Shown here: positions 1 through 9,586 of the stretch, in pieces
Layout of the letters: the number at the start of each line of letters is the position of its first letter
Position numbering within the stretch: the stretch's first letter is position 1
Assembly: GCF_004011695.2 (NCBI RefSeq)
Contig: NC_082420.1
Location: 310,001 to 374,000, forward strand
Length of the DNA stretch: 64,000 nt
DNA from: Ascochyta rabiei
Lineage: Eukaryota > Ascomycota > Dothideomycetes > Pleosporales > Didymellaceae
Direction: 5' to 3'
The notes under the pieces: generated by a model
What the model saw: only the letters and a program-made list of their open reading frames with translations
What the model was told of the DNA's origin: nothing
Databases searched by the model: none
Position numbers and translations under genes: made by a program

Positions 1-66
1 TGCTGGGAGTGACTACCATATATTTTGCGCTTCCTCGCTACTCTCTAGGTCCATGGATGACAGTTT

Positions 67-729
67 TCAGCCCAGAGACTTGGTCACTTCCCTCTTCTCG
101 GTCAAATCATGTGGTCTCGGTTCGCTATTTTGGATCATGGCGCTGTACAGATCCTCATACTTCATTCTCCATTCCATTGTTTCTTTGTGTGATGTGCGGA
201 GGTCGTTGTCACGCGCCTCGGACTTCTCTTTCCAGATTCGTGCCTCTGTCCGCGCTTGTCGCAACTGCCATTCCGTAGATTCGAGTTTTGATTCTTTTCT
301 GCTGTTTGTAAAGCAAGCCATGGTAGGATTTCTCCGAAGTGGGATGTCCTCTACCATTGTCGCGGGTTTAGCGAAGCTTTAGGCAAATATTAGGCGATTC
401 TTACCTTTAGTAATGGAACGAGGCCCGGTGAACGCTGGTACGAGAGAAACTGGCCTTCTGGGGTTCTTCGAAGCTGGATCGTTATCTGCCTCGGAGAGCT
501 TGATGCCGAACCGGTTCAGACGCCGCTCAAAGTCATGCTGAATTGCAGACCAATCCGCGGTTGAGTCATTGTGATGCTGAAAGGGTTGCAAATCCGGCTG
601 AGCCTGTGCTGAGGATGAGGTAAAATTTACCAAACGATCCGTCGGCGTTGTTGAGTTAATCATAGCTCCGGGCGGTTGGGGTTGCGGATTTGAGGTGTCA
701 TCGGCTCCCATGATAGAGACGTCGTGCAA
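67..729 (-). CDS. Hypothetical protein, polar N-terminus and coiled-coil C-terminus
   Basis: I do not recognise this protein. Two exons, 729-405 and 350-67, are joined by a 54-bp intron (404-351) with GTAAG at the donor and GGTAG at the acceptor; the split codon restores GAG (Glu), giving 202 residues. A second in-frame Met at 711 would give 196. The first ~70 residues are Gln/Pro/Ser/Asn-rich and look disordered. A short amphipathic stretch around DFERRLNRFG follows. The C-terminal ~80 residues are Lys/Glu/Arg-rich with heptad-like spacing (QLRQARTEARIWKEKSEA), suggesting a coiled coil. No signal peptide or membrane segment is visible. An additional 5' exon upstream of 729 cannot be excluded. 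Confidence 0.6.
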
Positions 730-2886
730 GCTTGAGTATTTCCGGAAGTGGAGTTGGCGAAGGTCAGGCGCGGCGCCCTGCTTGCTGTACCGTAGCAGGA
801 GCCAAAGAAGCTCGAGTGAAGCTGCCGCACGAACACCGCCATTCCAAGCAACGACCAGTGACTGCGCTAGGCAACCATTCGCACGTGTTAGTTGCAGGTC
901 CTTTCACAAGATTATCGAGCCTACGATTAGAATTTGCTTTGCATTTCATGGTGAAGTCCACACTAAAAAAGAAGCAAGGACAGCATTTCGACCCTTGTGA
1001 ATACGAAAATAGAAACTGGAATTGGGGGCTCTTTCAACAGACGCATCCGGGAGCCGTGTTTGTTCGATCAAAAGTGCCCCCTGTTGTCTGCTGCAGGTTA
1101 GAACAATGGAGCTCCCAAGATCATCAGGAAAGCGACGCTTGAGGTTCTTTTTCCATTTCAACTTGAATTATATCTTCTCTTGTTTGATCGATATTGCACA
1201 CGAAGATACATGAATTACCAACCCCCACTGATAGAGAACATTTACGATAAACTCACACTTCGCTGTGGTCTAATAACCTAACCATCGTCCGAGAATTTTC
1301 TTGCGACTCCCATTGCCCAGTCTACGAGGTCAGTCACTGTACCAGCATTGCTTTGAGCCTTTTCCCCATACATTCACTTGGACTGTGTAGGACCAGATAT
1401 GGACGAGTCAACCTCTGACATAACGGCCCTGGCGAATTACCCGATAGCGATTTACTTTATTTCTCTCTTTTTTTCTCGGCTCTTCAGTTACCAACTATTA
1501 AAGAGGTCGCGAAAACGCTTTGAACATGGTGCCAAACGAAACATTCTCCGTGACATTGAGAACTGTCTTCGACTTACCCCAACACATATGCAGCAGCATC
1601 TTATTGGGATTGAAAGTAGTTCGGCAAAACCGAAAAATAGTACAGCACAAGCGCTGTTAGCCAAATGGAGCAAGAAACACTGTCTCCCTGCTTTCCACTT
1701 AGGGATGGAACTGCTCGGTAAACAGGCCAACCTTCTGTAACTGCAGAACAGATCGTTGTCAATTGAGCACGAGCGAGCCTGCAAAGCCAAACACCCCTAG
1801 AGCAACTAGAGTCAGTTCATTTATCCAATCAGCAGGATCTAAGTACGTCTGACGTAATCATGATCTGCTCTGAGCCTCTTGCTGCGTTGGGCACGGAGAC
1901 CAACGAAGAATCGATAGGCAAGTCTGAGAGGGGAGTATACTACCACCATCATGAGCATGTTGTGCGCTTTGGTAAGGTAAGGAAAAGCATTGAGTGGAAT
2001 CTAAGCTGGACTCTCCTTAGTGAATGTACATCCATCTTTGTCGACATATGTATGTGATATCTTGAGTTGACTTCTGATTTTAGCGTAATTTTCATCATAC
2101 GAGCTCAGTGCCGACCATCCCAGAGTGTCAAAGTGCAATCCAGCAAAGTGTACGGAAGGTCACGTAAGATTTCGTATCGCGTACGCTCAAGGAAGATGTT
2201 GGTAAAGGCAAATGAAACGTAGGGTACTTGGTGTCTACATCGAGCGGTCTAGTTGCTTCTATGTGATTGACGCCTGATTCTGCTGTGTGACAGTCCGCAC
2301 CGTTGTGCTTCATCGTAGTTCACCAGGGCGTTGCAGTGCCTGATTTTCTCCATTTTTCTACAATGGTATTCGACATTCACCCACAATGTTGACCTCTTTC
2401 CAGGGCGACTTGTTTCTGAGTGACCAGACCAAAAGTGAGTATGAGGAGGTGGCCATGGACAAAGGAACTGATAAGACAAGCCTTGAAATCTTAGCGCCTG
2501 CTGTGCCTGCCGTTCCTTGCGCAATCAAGCAAGCGCCATTCGCCATCACGTCACCCATCAAGACTTTCGTTCGCGTGCACAGCCTTGCAACGCACGCGAT
2601 CTCGGTCGTGTCACTGCCACCTTCCTCTCTCATGATGTGCTCCTCTCGCAATCTTGCGGCAAACACAAGAAAACCAGTTGTGCGCCTCGTTGAGCCGGGC
2701 GCCGGGTCGCTTGGATCGCTTGGCAACGACGACCAAATGTCTTGACAACTTCCTCTTACGGCAGCTGCATATCGGATCCTCGTTAGGCGGACATGTACGA
2801 CCAGGACTACATAAATCGGTGCACCGCAGCGGAGGTTTGCGTGCTCGAACGCCCCTCTTGTCTCGCAAGTCGTGTTGTTTCTCAAG
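730..2886. other. Intergenic region, no supported gene
   Basis: This 2.1-kb gap between the hypothetical gene and DPP IV holds only short open frames without recognisable protein features. The longest are 120 codons on the plus strand (1378-1740) and 192 codons on the minus strand overlapping the DPP IV start. The last few hundred bases should contain the DPP IV promoter. Confidence 0.6.
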
Positions 2887-5289
2887 ATGCGTTCGTTCGC
2901 GGTCATTGCTGCGGCTCTGCCGTTGATACAGGCCATTGAGCCCCCAAGGTTCCCGCATCAGCCACTCGGAAGCAGCAACTCCACCACTCGTCTGAACTAC
3001 AACATCACCACAGACGCTCCTGGGCGATTGACTGCTTCTACAAGGGCCTTTAGCTGGGTTAGCACGGGTGCAGACGGTGACTACATTTACACTGGCACCG
3101 ATGGCTCGTTCTTGTTCGAGAACGTTGCAACTGGCGAGTCATCGACGTTTCTGTCTGCCGAGAAGGTTCCGGCTGATTACTGGGACTACTTCATCTCTGG
3201 CGATGCTAGCCACGTGCTATGGGCAGTGAACTACACCAAGGAATACAGGTACGACAAGCTTGGCAGAATTCACAAAGACACGAGATTGACAATTTTCAGG
3301 CATTCATACTACGCCGACTACCTTGTCCAGAACGTTGAGACTGGGGAAACAATCTCGCTTGATCCCGAGTCGAACGGCACTATTCAGTATGCTGAGTGGA
3401 GCCCTGTCTCCTCGTCCCAAATTGCCTTCGTCAAGGGCAACAACCTCTACATCTGGAACGACGGTAACGTCACTCAAATCACCGAGAATGGCGGACCGGA
3501 TTGGTTCAATGCCATACCTGACTGGGTGTACGAGGAAGAGATCTTTGGTGACCGCTATGCTCTGTGGTACAGCCCTGACGGCGAGAAGATCGCCTTTTTG
3601 AGCTTCAATGAGACCGGCGTCGGTACTTTCCGCATCCCCTACTACATGGACGATGCCGAAGTTGCCCCTGTCTACGCTCGCGAGCTGGAGCTGCGCTACC
3701 CTAAGGTCGGCACCAAGAACCCCACTGTTGGCTTCCACCTGCTTGATGTGGCATCTGGTGAAGTGGAGACTGTTGCCATTGATGCCTTCCCCGAGGATGA
3801 CCTTGTCATTGGAGAAGTTAACTGGCTCACCGACGCGCACAGCAAGGTCATCTACCGTGCCTTCAACCGTGTGCAGGATCTCGAGAAGTACGTCGTTGTC
3901 GATGTCGAGGCGGGCACTTCCTCTGTTGTTCGTGAGCGCGACGGTACCGATGGCTGGCTCGAGAATCTGATTGCCACTCGATACCTCGGCGCTGTCCAGA
4001 CTGCCAACGCTTCTTACGGAAATGCCACTGAGTACTACCTCGACCTTTCTGACGAAAGCGGTTGGAACCACATCTATCTCTTTCCTGTCGACGGCGGCGA
4101 GCCTATCGCTCTCACCTCGGGCGAGTTCGAGGTGCTTTCTATCTTGAAGATCGACGCCAAGCGCGGTCTCGTCTACTACACTTCCACCGAGCACCACAGC
4201 ACAGAGTCGCACGTCTACTCTGTCAACTTCAAGACCGGTGACAAGAAAGCCCTCGTTGACGACAGCGTCTCAGCTTTCTGGACGGCCTCTTTCTCCTCTG
4301 GTGGTTCTTACTACGTCCTCCGCTACGCTGGACCCGATGTTCCGTACCAGGAGCTCTACTCGATCAACTCGACCGCTCCCGTCCGCACCATTGTTGACAA
4401 CAAGGCCCTGTACGACAACCTCACCACCTATAACTTGCCCAACATCACCTACCTAGACCTCGAGCACCCGTCTGGCTTCACTCTTGACGCTATGCTTCGT
4501 TTACCCCCCAACTTCGATCCCAGCAAGAAGTATCCTCTTCTTCTCATTCCTTACGGTGGTCCCAACGCCAAGGAGGTATACAAGCAATTCAGCCCTCTTA
4601 ACTGGAAGGCTTACGTTGCGTCTGACCCTGAGTTGGAGTACATTACCCTGACTGTTGACAACCGGGGCACAGGTCGCAAGGGTCGTGAGTTCCGCTCCAC
4701 GGTGACCAAGAATCTCGGAGACCTCGAAGCGCAGGACCAGATCTGGGCTGCCAAGGAGCTGGCGAAGAAGTCGTGGGTGGACAGCGAGCACATCGGTATC
4801 TTCGGCTGGTCGTACGGCGGTTACCTTTCGTCAAAGGTCGTTGAGGTCGGCGACGACATCATCTCCTTCGCTCTCATCACTGCGCCTGTCAGCGACTGGC
4901 GCTTCTACGACTCCATCTATACTGAGCGCTACATGAAGCTTCCCGAGGACAACGTAGAGGGCTACAACAAATCCCGCGTGCACGACGCCACCGGCTTCCA
5001 GAAGATCGCCGGTGGTGTTGTCATCCAGCACGGTACGGGTGACGATAACGTGCACTTCCAGAACTCGGCTGCCCTTGTCGATTTGCTGATGGGTGCTCGC
5101 GTGACCCCGGAGAAGATGCAGAACACCTTCTTCACGGACAGCGACCACAGCATCGTGTACAACAACGGTGGCAAGTTCTTGTACAGACAGTTGACCAAGA
5201 AGATGTATGAGGAGAAGCACAGGGAGGGCGACTCCAAGGGTAGCCACCAGTGGAGCAAGAAGGATCTACAGAGGAGGTGGATTGGGTGA
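2887..5289 (+). CDS. dpp4: Secreted dipeptidyl peptidase IV (S9B serine protease)
   Basis: An intronless gene encoding 800 residues when started at 2887, where the protein opens with a clean signal peptide (MRSFAVIAAALPLIQA). An in-frame Met at 2872 would add five residues ahead of the signal and is less likely. Family knowledge: DPP IV removes X-Pro or X-Ala dipeptides from peptide N-termini, here outside the cell. An eight-bladed beta-propeller is expected over roughly residues 60-500, followed by an alpha/beta-hydrolase domain. The catalytic triad is visible: Ser642 in GWSYGG, Asp719 in HGTGDDNVH and His754 in DSDHS. A DWVYEEE motif near residue 215 matches the Glu pair that binds the substrate amino terminus. 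Many NxS/T sites fit secretion. Length matches fungal secreted DPP IV (about 765-800). Confidence 0.96.
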   Translation: MRSFAVIAAALPLIQAIEPPRFPHQPLGSSNSTTRLNYNITTDAPGRLTASTRAFSWVSTGADGDYIYTGTDGSFLFENVATGESSTFLSAEKVPADYWDYFISGDASHVLWAVNYTKEYRYDKLGRIHKDTRLTIFRHSYYADYLVQNVETGETISLDPESNGTIQYAEWSPVSSSQIAFVKGNNLYIWNDGNVTQITENGGPDWFNAIPDWVYEEEIFGDRYALWYSPDGEKIAFLSFNETGVGTFRIPYYMDDAEVAPVYARELELRYPKVGTKNPTVGFHLLDVASGEVETVAIDAFPEDDLVIGEVNWLTDAHSKVIYRAFNRVQDLEKYVVVDVEAGTSSVVRERDGTDGWLENLIATRYLGAVQTANASYGNATEYYLDLSDESGWNHIYLFPVDGGEPIALTSGEFEVLSILKIDAKRGLVYYTSTEHHSTESHVYSVNFKTGDKKALVDDSVSAFWTASFSSGGSYYVLRYAGPDVPYQELYSINSTAPVRTIVDNKALYDNLTTYNLPNITYLDLEHPSGFTLDAMLRLPPNFDPSKKYPLLLIPYGGPNAKEVYKQFSPLNWKAYVASDPELEYITLTVDNRGTGRKGREFRSTVTKNLGDLEAQDQIWAAKELAKKSWVDSEHIGIFGWSYGGYLSSKVVEVGDDIISFALITAPVSDWRFYDSIYTERYMKLPEDNVEGYNKSRVHDATGFQKIAGGVVIQHGTGDDNVHFQNSAALVDLLMGARVTPEKMQNTFFTDSDHSIVYNNGGKFLYRQLTKKMYEEKHREGDSKGSHQWSKKDLQRRWIG

Positions 5290-5633
5290 GTGGAGGCTTG
5301 GGTGAAACCTAGATTTTAGTAGTGTTCATTTGATGAGAGTCGATACAACCTATGATCTTTGTACTCGGTTGACTGTTTTTGACTGCTCTATCTATTAAAG
5401 TCCAACTACTTACTGTAGAGGATAAGTGTCGCGTTTCCCCCTACGTTGTGGTTTGAATGTTGCAATTTGATTGTTTCCACTTTGGCTGTACTAGGCCGCC
5501 GTAACGTACTGCACAGCTACGTCATCAGGCTCGAACACCAACACCGACGACTCCCATGTCGTAAGAGATGGATCCCTTTCCCACGAGCCGAACACGGCCC
5601 ACGCAAACCCGGGACGCTTGAGAGCCATGCACG
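5290..5633. other. Intergenic, DPP IV 3' flank and DUF4385 promoter
   Basis: This 344-bp stretch contains the presumed DPP IV 3' UTR (a TATTAAAG element near 5393) and the upstream region of the next gene. I see no coding segment in it. Confidence 0.5.
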
Positions 5634-6230
5634 ATGCCTGCTCAGGGCCTGACCAAAGCGCAACGCATGTCGTACCGCATTGGACGGGGCGAGATGGGTG
5701 TCTTGACGTTCGAGCCCTACAAATCCGAGATGCTGCCTTCATGGCGGTTCAAGACGCCGGCCGTGGCCAGGAAATCGGCGGCGGACATCTACGCCAGGTT
5801 CGTTGCGTACGACGACGCGGATGACTTTGTCGGCATGGACATGGCGCGCAAGTTCCTGCAGATGGGCATGACGCGCGCGAAGCGGTATGCGAACCACAAA
5901 GGAGGGAGCAAGTACGACAAAGCCACGGGCGAGGCACTGGTGCAAGATGAGGATTTCGAGGGGCGGGCGGAGAAGTTGGAGGCTAGTTTGGTTTTCAAAG
6001 AGGTTTGGGAGAAGGCGAAGCGGCATGATGGGTATCAGAGTAAGAAGGAGCGGTTTCAGAAAGAGCAGAAGGAGTGGGATAAAGCGCAGAAGAAGGGTGC
6101 GAAGACGGAGGTCAAGGGAGAGGGGGGCAGTGGAGTGGATGTGAAGACGGAGGCCAGGGGAGTGGATGTGAAGCCGAAGAGGGAGAGGAGGACGAAGATC
6201 AAGACTGAGATCGAAGAGGAAAGCGAGTGA
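5634..6230 (+). CDS. DUF4385 family protein
   Basis: A single exon encoding 198 residues. Residues about 13-60 (YRIGRGEMGVLTFEPYKSE, then WRFKTP) and the run DDFVGMDMARKFLQMG followed by RYANHKGG are the features I associate with DUF4385, a small family of unknown function in bacteria, phages and fungi. The last ~60 residues are low-complexity Lys/Glu/Arg with KTE and DVK repeats, a typical fungal charged tail. Family members usually carry about 20 residues ahead of the GRGE motif; here only 17 precede it, so either this Met is the true start or a small 5' exon has been missed. No localisation signal is evident, although the basic tail could serve as a nuclear signal. Confidence 0.8.
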   Translation: MPAQGLTKAQRMSYRIGRGEMGVLTFEPYKSEMLPSWRFKTPAVARKSAADIYARFVAYDDADDFVGMDMARKFLQMGMTRAKRYANHKGGSKYDKATGEALVQDEDFEGRAEKLEASLVFKEVWEKAKRHDGYQSKKERFQKEQKEWDKAQKKGAKTEVKGEGGSGVDVKTEARGVDVKPKRERRTKIKTEIEEESE

Positions 6231-6539
6231 GGGTTGGGATGAAGAGAGGGATCATCGGAGGCGGGACCCTGTGAATGCCTTGGGATTCGAGTGCAGAAGT
6301 GTTGAATCATGGACAGTGCACAGTGTTCCAGTAATGTCAACGAGCAGGGGAAAGATTGCTTGGACAAGGCCGTCCTGGCCGAGGATGGGGTCTTGATGTG
6401 TTTGTCGTGTTTTACATTCTTGTGAAGCTGATACAGTCTATGCATGTAGCCAAGTATGTACATATGATACACATGATGCTCCCTCTATTCCTCCTCCGAT
6501 GTACAGTGCAGATGTACAGTGTATTCCCACATGGTCGCG
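6231..6539. other. Short convergent intergenic space
   Basis: This 309-bp gap separates the stop codons of the convergent DUF4385 and small membrane-protein genes. I see only presumed 3' UTR sequence. Confidence 0.4.
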
Positions 6540-6914
6540 TCATGGATCGTCACTCTCCCGCGTGCTGCGTAGTGTCTGCTGGACGTGCTTCGAGATGGAG
6601 ATGGGCTCTGGCGTTGGCACGTCCTCCCTTGTCGTCATGCCCAGCACCTGTCCAACCAGGCCGCCCGGCCTGGGGATGGGACACTCCCTTTTGGGGCTGA
6701 ACTTGTCTTCGATCCTCTTCCTCGTGGCCTCGTTGCTCAGCGCGTCGGTGGCTTCGTCGCCCTCAGGCTCAGGGATGCGCCGTCTTCTCCGCTTGCGGGT
6801 GGGATCGGCCGAGTCGTTGAGTGTGCGTGGGTCGACGGGGCAGGGTATGAGATGCGGGGCGGCGACGACGAGGAACGAGACCATGAGGGTGGTGGTGAAG
6901 AGCGAGGCGGTCAT
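6540..6914 (-). CDS. Small hypothetical membrane-anchored protein
   Basis: A single exon of 124 residues from the Met at 6914 (Mets at 6932 and 6944 would extend it). The protein begins with a hydrophobic segment (MTASLFTTTLMVSFLVVAAP) that could be a signal anchor or short transmembrane helix. A Pro/Cys turn (HLIPCPVDPR) and a strongly basic run (RKRRRRR) follow, then a polar region and a conserved-looking ECPIPRPGGLVGQVLG motif. The sharp switch from hydrophobic anchor to basic, structured tail looks like a real protein rather than a chance frame. I cannot assign a family. It is convergent with the DUF4385 gene, about 310 bp away. Confidence 0.55.
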   Translation of the reverse strand: MTASLFTTTLMVSFLVVAAPHLIPCPVDPRTLNDSADPTRKRRRRRIPEPEGDEATDALSNEATRKRIEDKFSPKRECPIPRPGGLVGQVLGMTTREDVPTPEPISISKHVQQTLRSTRESDDP

Positions 6915-6944
6915 GCGCGAGCGCGGGTGCATGTGAGGCGGCAT

Positions 6945-7520
6945 CCTGTCGTCTGTGCTGCGTCGTCTCCTCGTCGATGTGTGTGGTGTGCGTGTTAGGA
7001 GTCGCGAGGGTGGTGTCGAGGCATCCCTGGGGCTGCGCGTCGACGATTGGCGGTGCAGAGATGGGCGAGGGGCGCTGCGGGAGGAGGTGGCAGGCCAATG
7101 GAGACGCCTGGAGCGTGTGCAGAGTGCAGAGGCGGGGCAGGTGGGTGGTGAAGGACTTTTGGTCGAGTGGACGGGCGCCGGGCTACGGGCTACGGGCGAC
7201 GGGCGACGGGCGACAGGCGACGGGCGACGGGGCTAGTGTCGGCGATGATCCCTGCCTCCCGCGCCGAAGCTTGTGTGTGCCGCGAGCGCGATCGACGGCG
7301 ATTCAGTCGCGGCCAGTGTCGACTGCACTCCCCCCTCTCTCTCTCCGGCGTAGTGATAGACAATCCACATGTGGCTGATGCTGTCGTCCTGCCCTGCGCG
7401 CTGAGTACCAAGTGCCCCCAGTCGGCGCCCCTGCCTCCGTTCCCTGCTCCACGTAAGCACGAGTCCACTGCACCGTCCGCAGCTCCTCGCCCACGACCGA
7501 CGCGCCGCGCCGAAGCCCTC
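6945..7520. other. GC-rich intergenic region
   Basis: Upstream of the small membrane-protein gene on one side and of the PP4 promoter array on the other. It is GC-rich and open in several frames but shows no recognisable protein. It includes the heptamer repeat at 7173-7233. Confidence 0.4.
7173..7233. repeat. Heptanucleotide tandem repeat (GGGCGAC/GGGCTAC)
   Basis: About eight tandem copies of a 7-bp unit, GGGCTAC then GGGCGAC, with one GAC-to-AGGCGAC variant. A period of seven is not a codon multiple, so coding is unlikely. Confidence 0.85.
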
Positions 7521-7521
7521 G

Positions 7522-7992
7522 AGACAGGCACCGCACATCTACGAGGGCGCACGTGATAGCGACGCACTGCACCTCGCATCGACACAGGCACCGCACATCT
7601 ACGAGGGCGCACGTGATAGCGACGCACTGCACCTCGCATCGACACAGGCACCGCACATCTACGAGGGCGCACGTGATAGCGACGCACTGCACCTCGCATC
7701 GACACAGGCACCGCACATCTACGAGGGCGCACGTGATAGCGACGCACTGCACCTCGCATCGACACAGGCACCGCACATCTACGAGGGCGCACGTGATAGC
7801 GACGCACTGCACCTCGCATCGACACAGGCACCGCACATCTACGAGGGCGCACGTGATAGCGACGCACTGCACCTCGCATCGACACAGGCACCGCACATCT
7901 ACGAGGGCGCACGTGATAGCGACGCACTGCACCTCGCATCGACTCAGGCACAACACGTCCACGAGGGCGCACGTGACAGCGACGCACTGCAC
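7522..7992. repeat. 60-bp minisatellite, about 7.8 copies, in the PP4 promoter
   Basis: Near-perfect tandem repeats of a 60-bp unit end 18 bp before the PP4 start codon. Six central copies are identical and the last is diverged. Each unit contains the palindrome CACGTG (within GCGCACGTGATAGC), giving eight copies. Because 60 is a multiple of three, several frames stay open through the array on both strands; those long frames are a consequence of the repeat and are not evidence of protein. Confidence 0.97.
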
Positions 7993-8010
7993 GCCCACCC
8001 CCCCGCCATC

Positions 8011-9586
8011 ATGACGAGCGGCGGCAGCGACCTCGACAAGGCCATCCAGCAGCTGCGCGCATGTCGCCCCATCCCAGAGAATCAGGTCCGCGAGCTGTGC
8101 TACAAGGCGCGCGAGCTGCTGATCGAGGAGGGCAACGTCGTCGGCGTCGATGCCCCCGTCACAGTACGTCGTCCCATTGTCCCTGTCTCGTACACGTGCA
8201 ATTGTCGCTCTTGTACACGTGCAATTGTCCCTCTCGTACACGTCCTCTGCATGGCTACGCTAGATGCCAAGGCTAGTCCTTGGTATGGAGTCGGCTCTAC
8301 AACTAGCTACCTCTGCTGATGCTCTCCAGATATGCGGCGACATCCACGGCCAGTTCCACGACCTCATGGAGCTCTTCCGCGTCGGCGGTGACGTGCCCGA
8401 CACCAACTACCTCTTCATGGGTACACTCTCCCCGTACCGCCGCCCTGTCTCGTCTTGCCACTGACTGCCTCCAGGCGACTTTGTCGACCGCGGCTTCTAC
8501 TCGCTCGAGTCGTTTCTCCTGCTGCTGTGCCTCAAGGTCCGCTACCCCGACCGCATCACCCTCATCCGCGGCAACCACGAGTCGCGCCAGATCACAACCG
8601 TCTACGGCTTCTACGACGAGTGCCTGCGCAAGTACGGCAGCGCAAACGTCTGGCGCTACTGCTGCGACGTCTTCGACTACCTCGCCCTCGGCGCCCTCGT
8701 CTCCGGCGCCGCCACCTCGCTGCAGCCCACCGACGGGCCCATTGCCTCCAGCAGCAACATGGACAGCATCCCCGACCTCGACCAGGACATTGAGATTGAG
8801 ACCCTCAACGCCGCCGGCGAGATCATGTACCGCTACGCCCGCAACTCCGACGCCCAGTCGTCCGTCTCTGCCACCTCGGCCAACATGGGCTCCTCCTCCC
8901 CCGTCGCACCCCCCACACCCACCAACGTCGGCCTGCCCGGCACAGCCGCCACTTCCTCCGCAAACGGCACCACCAGGAACGACACGGGCGCCATCTTGTG
9001 TGTACACGGCGGCCTCTCGCCCTTGATCGACAGCATAGACAAGATCCGATTGCTGGACCGCAAACAAGAAGTCCCCCACGAAGGTGCCATGTGCGACCTC
9101 CTCTGGTCCGACCCAGACGAGATTGACGGCTGGGGCCTCAGCCCCCGAGGTGCCGGTTTCCTCTTCGGCGCCGACATTGTCAAATGCTTCAACCACAAGA
9201 ACGACCTCAGTCTGATAGCAAGAGCCCACCAGCTGGTCATGGAGGGCTTCAAGGAGATGTTCGACAGTACCATTGTGACGGTCTGGTCCGCGCCCAACTA
9301 CTGTTACCGCTGTGGCAACGTGGCCGCGATACTAGAGCTTGGGGAAGACGGGAGCAACGCCGGCTTCCAGCGGAGGACGAATGGGGACCGAGGAGGGGGA
9401 GGCGGGGGCTGGGTGCTGGGATCCAACGATGGTCCCAACGCCAACGGAGAGCGGAGGCTCAGCAGCATGCTGGACGAGCAGAGGAATAGAGACGGTCCGG
9501 GCAGGCGGTATAGGGTCTTCGAGGCTGCGCCGCAGGATTCGAGGGGCATGCCTGCCAAGAAACCGGTCGCCGATTACTTCCTGTAG
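8011..9586 (+). CDS. PPH3: PP4-type serine/threonine phosphatase catalytic subunit with two insertions
   Basis: Three exons (8011-8163, 8330-8420, 8475-9586) encode 451 residues. The metallophosphatase signatures are intact: GDIHG (54-58), GDFVDRG (82-88), GNHE (114-117), VHGG from 258, and the C-terminus [18 protein letters not shown], which matches PP4 rather than PP2A or PP6. PP4 acts in DNA-damage checkpoint recovery and dephosphorylation of H2A and Rad53 in yeast. Typical PP4C has about 307 residues. Here about 95 extra, Ser/Pro/Thr-rich residues (159-253) sit just before the AILCVHGG strand, and about 54 Gly/Arg/Asn-rich residues (374-427) precede the EAAP tail. Both are in frame inside exon 3 and have no convincing GT..AG borders, so I read them as protein insertions. 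The 60-bp promoter minisatellite lies directly upstream. Confidence 0.95.
8176..8248. repeat. Three-copy tandem repeat inside PP4 intron 1
   Basis: Three imperfect 23-25-bp copies beginning ATTGTC and containing GTACACGTGCA lie wholly within the first intron (8164-8329). Two of the three keep the CACGTG core that also occurs in the upstream minisatellite; the third reads CACGTC. Confidence 0.85.

Noticed and set aside
1378..1740. 120-codon plus-strand frame in the first intergenic region
   Set aside because: One hydrophobic patch but no family resemblance, and a length expected by chance in this much sequence.
2358..2936. 192-codon minus-strand frame at the DPP IV promoter
   Set aside because: It overlaps the DPP IV start codon and signal peptide, and shows no domain or hydrophobic pattern.
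3304..4212. 302-codon minus-strand frame inside DPP IV
   Set aside because: Antisense shadow of GC-ending codons in an unambiguous protease gene.
7190..8241. Minus-strand frames of 265 and 312 codons across the 60-bp array
   Set aside because: They are open only because the repeat unit is a multiple of three; they translate to periodic low-complexity peptides and overlap the PP4 start.
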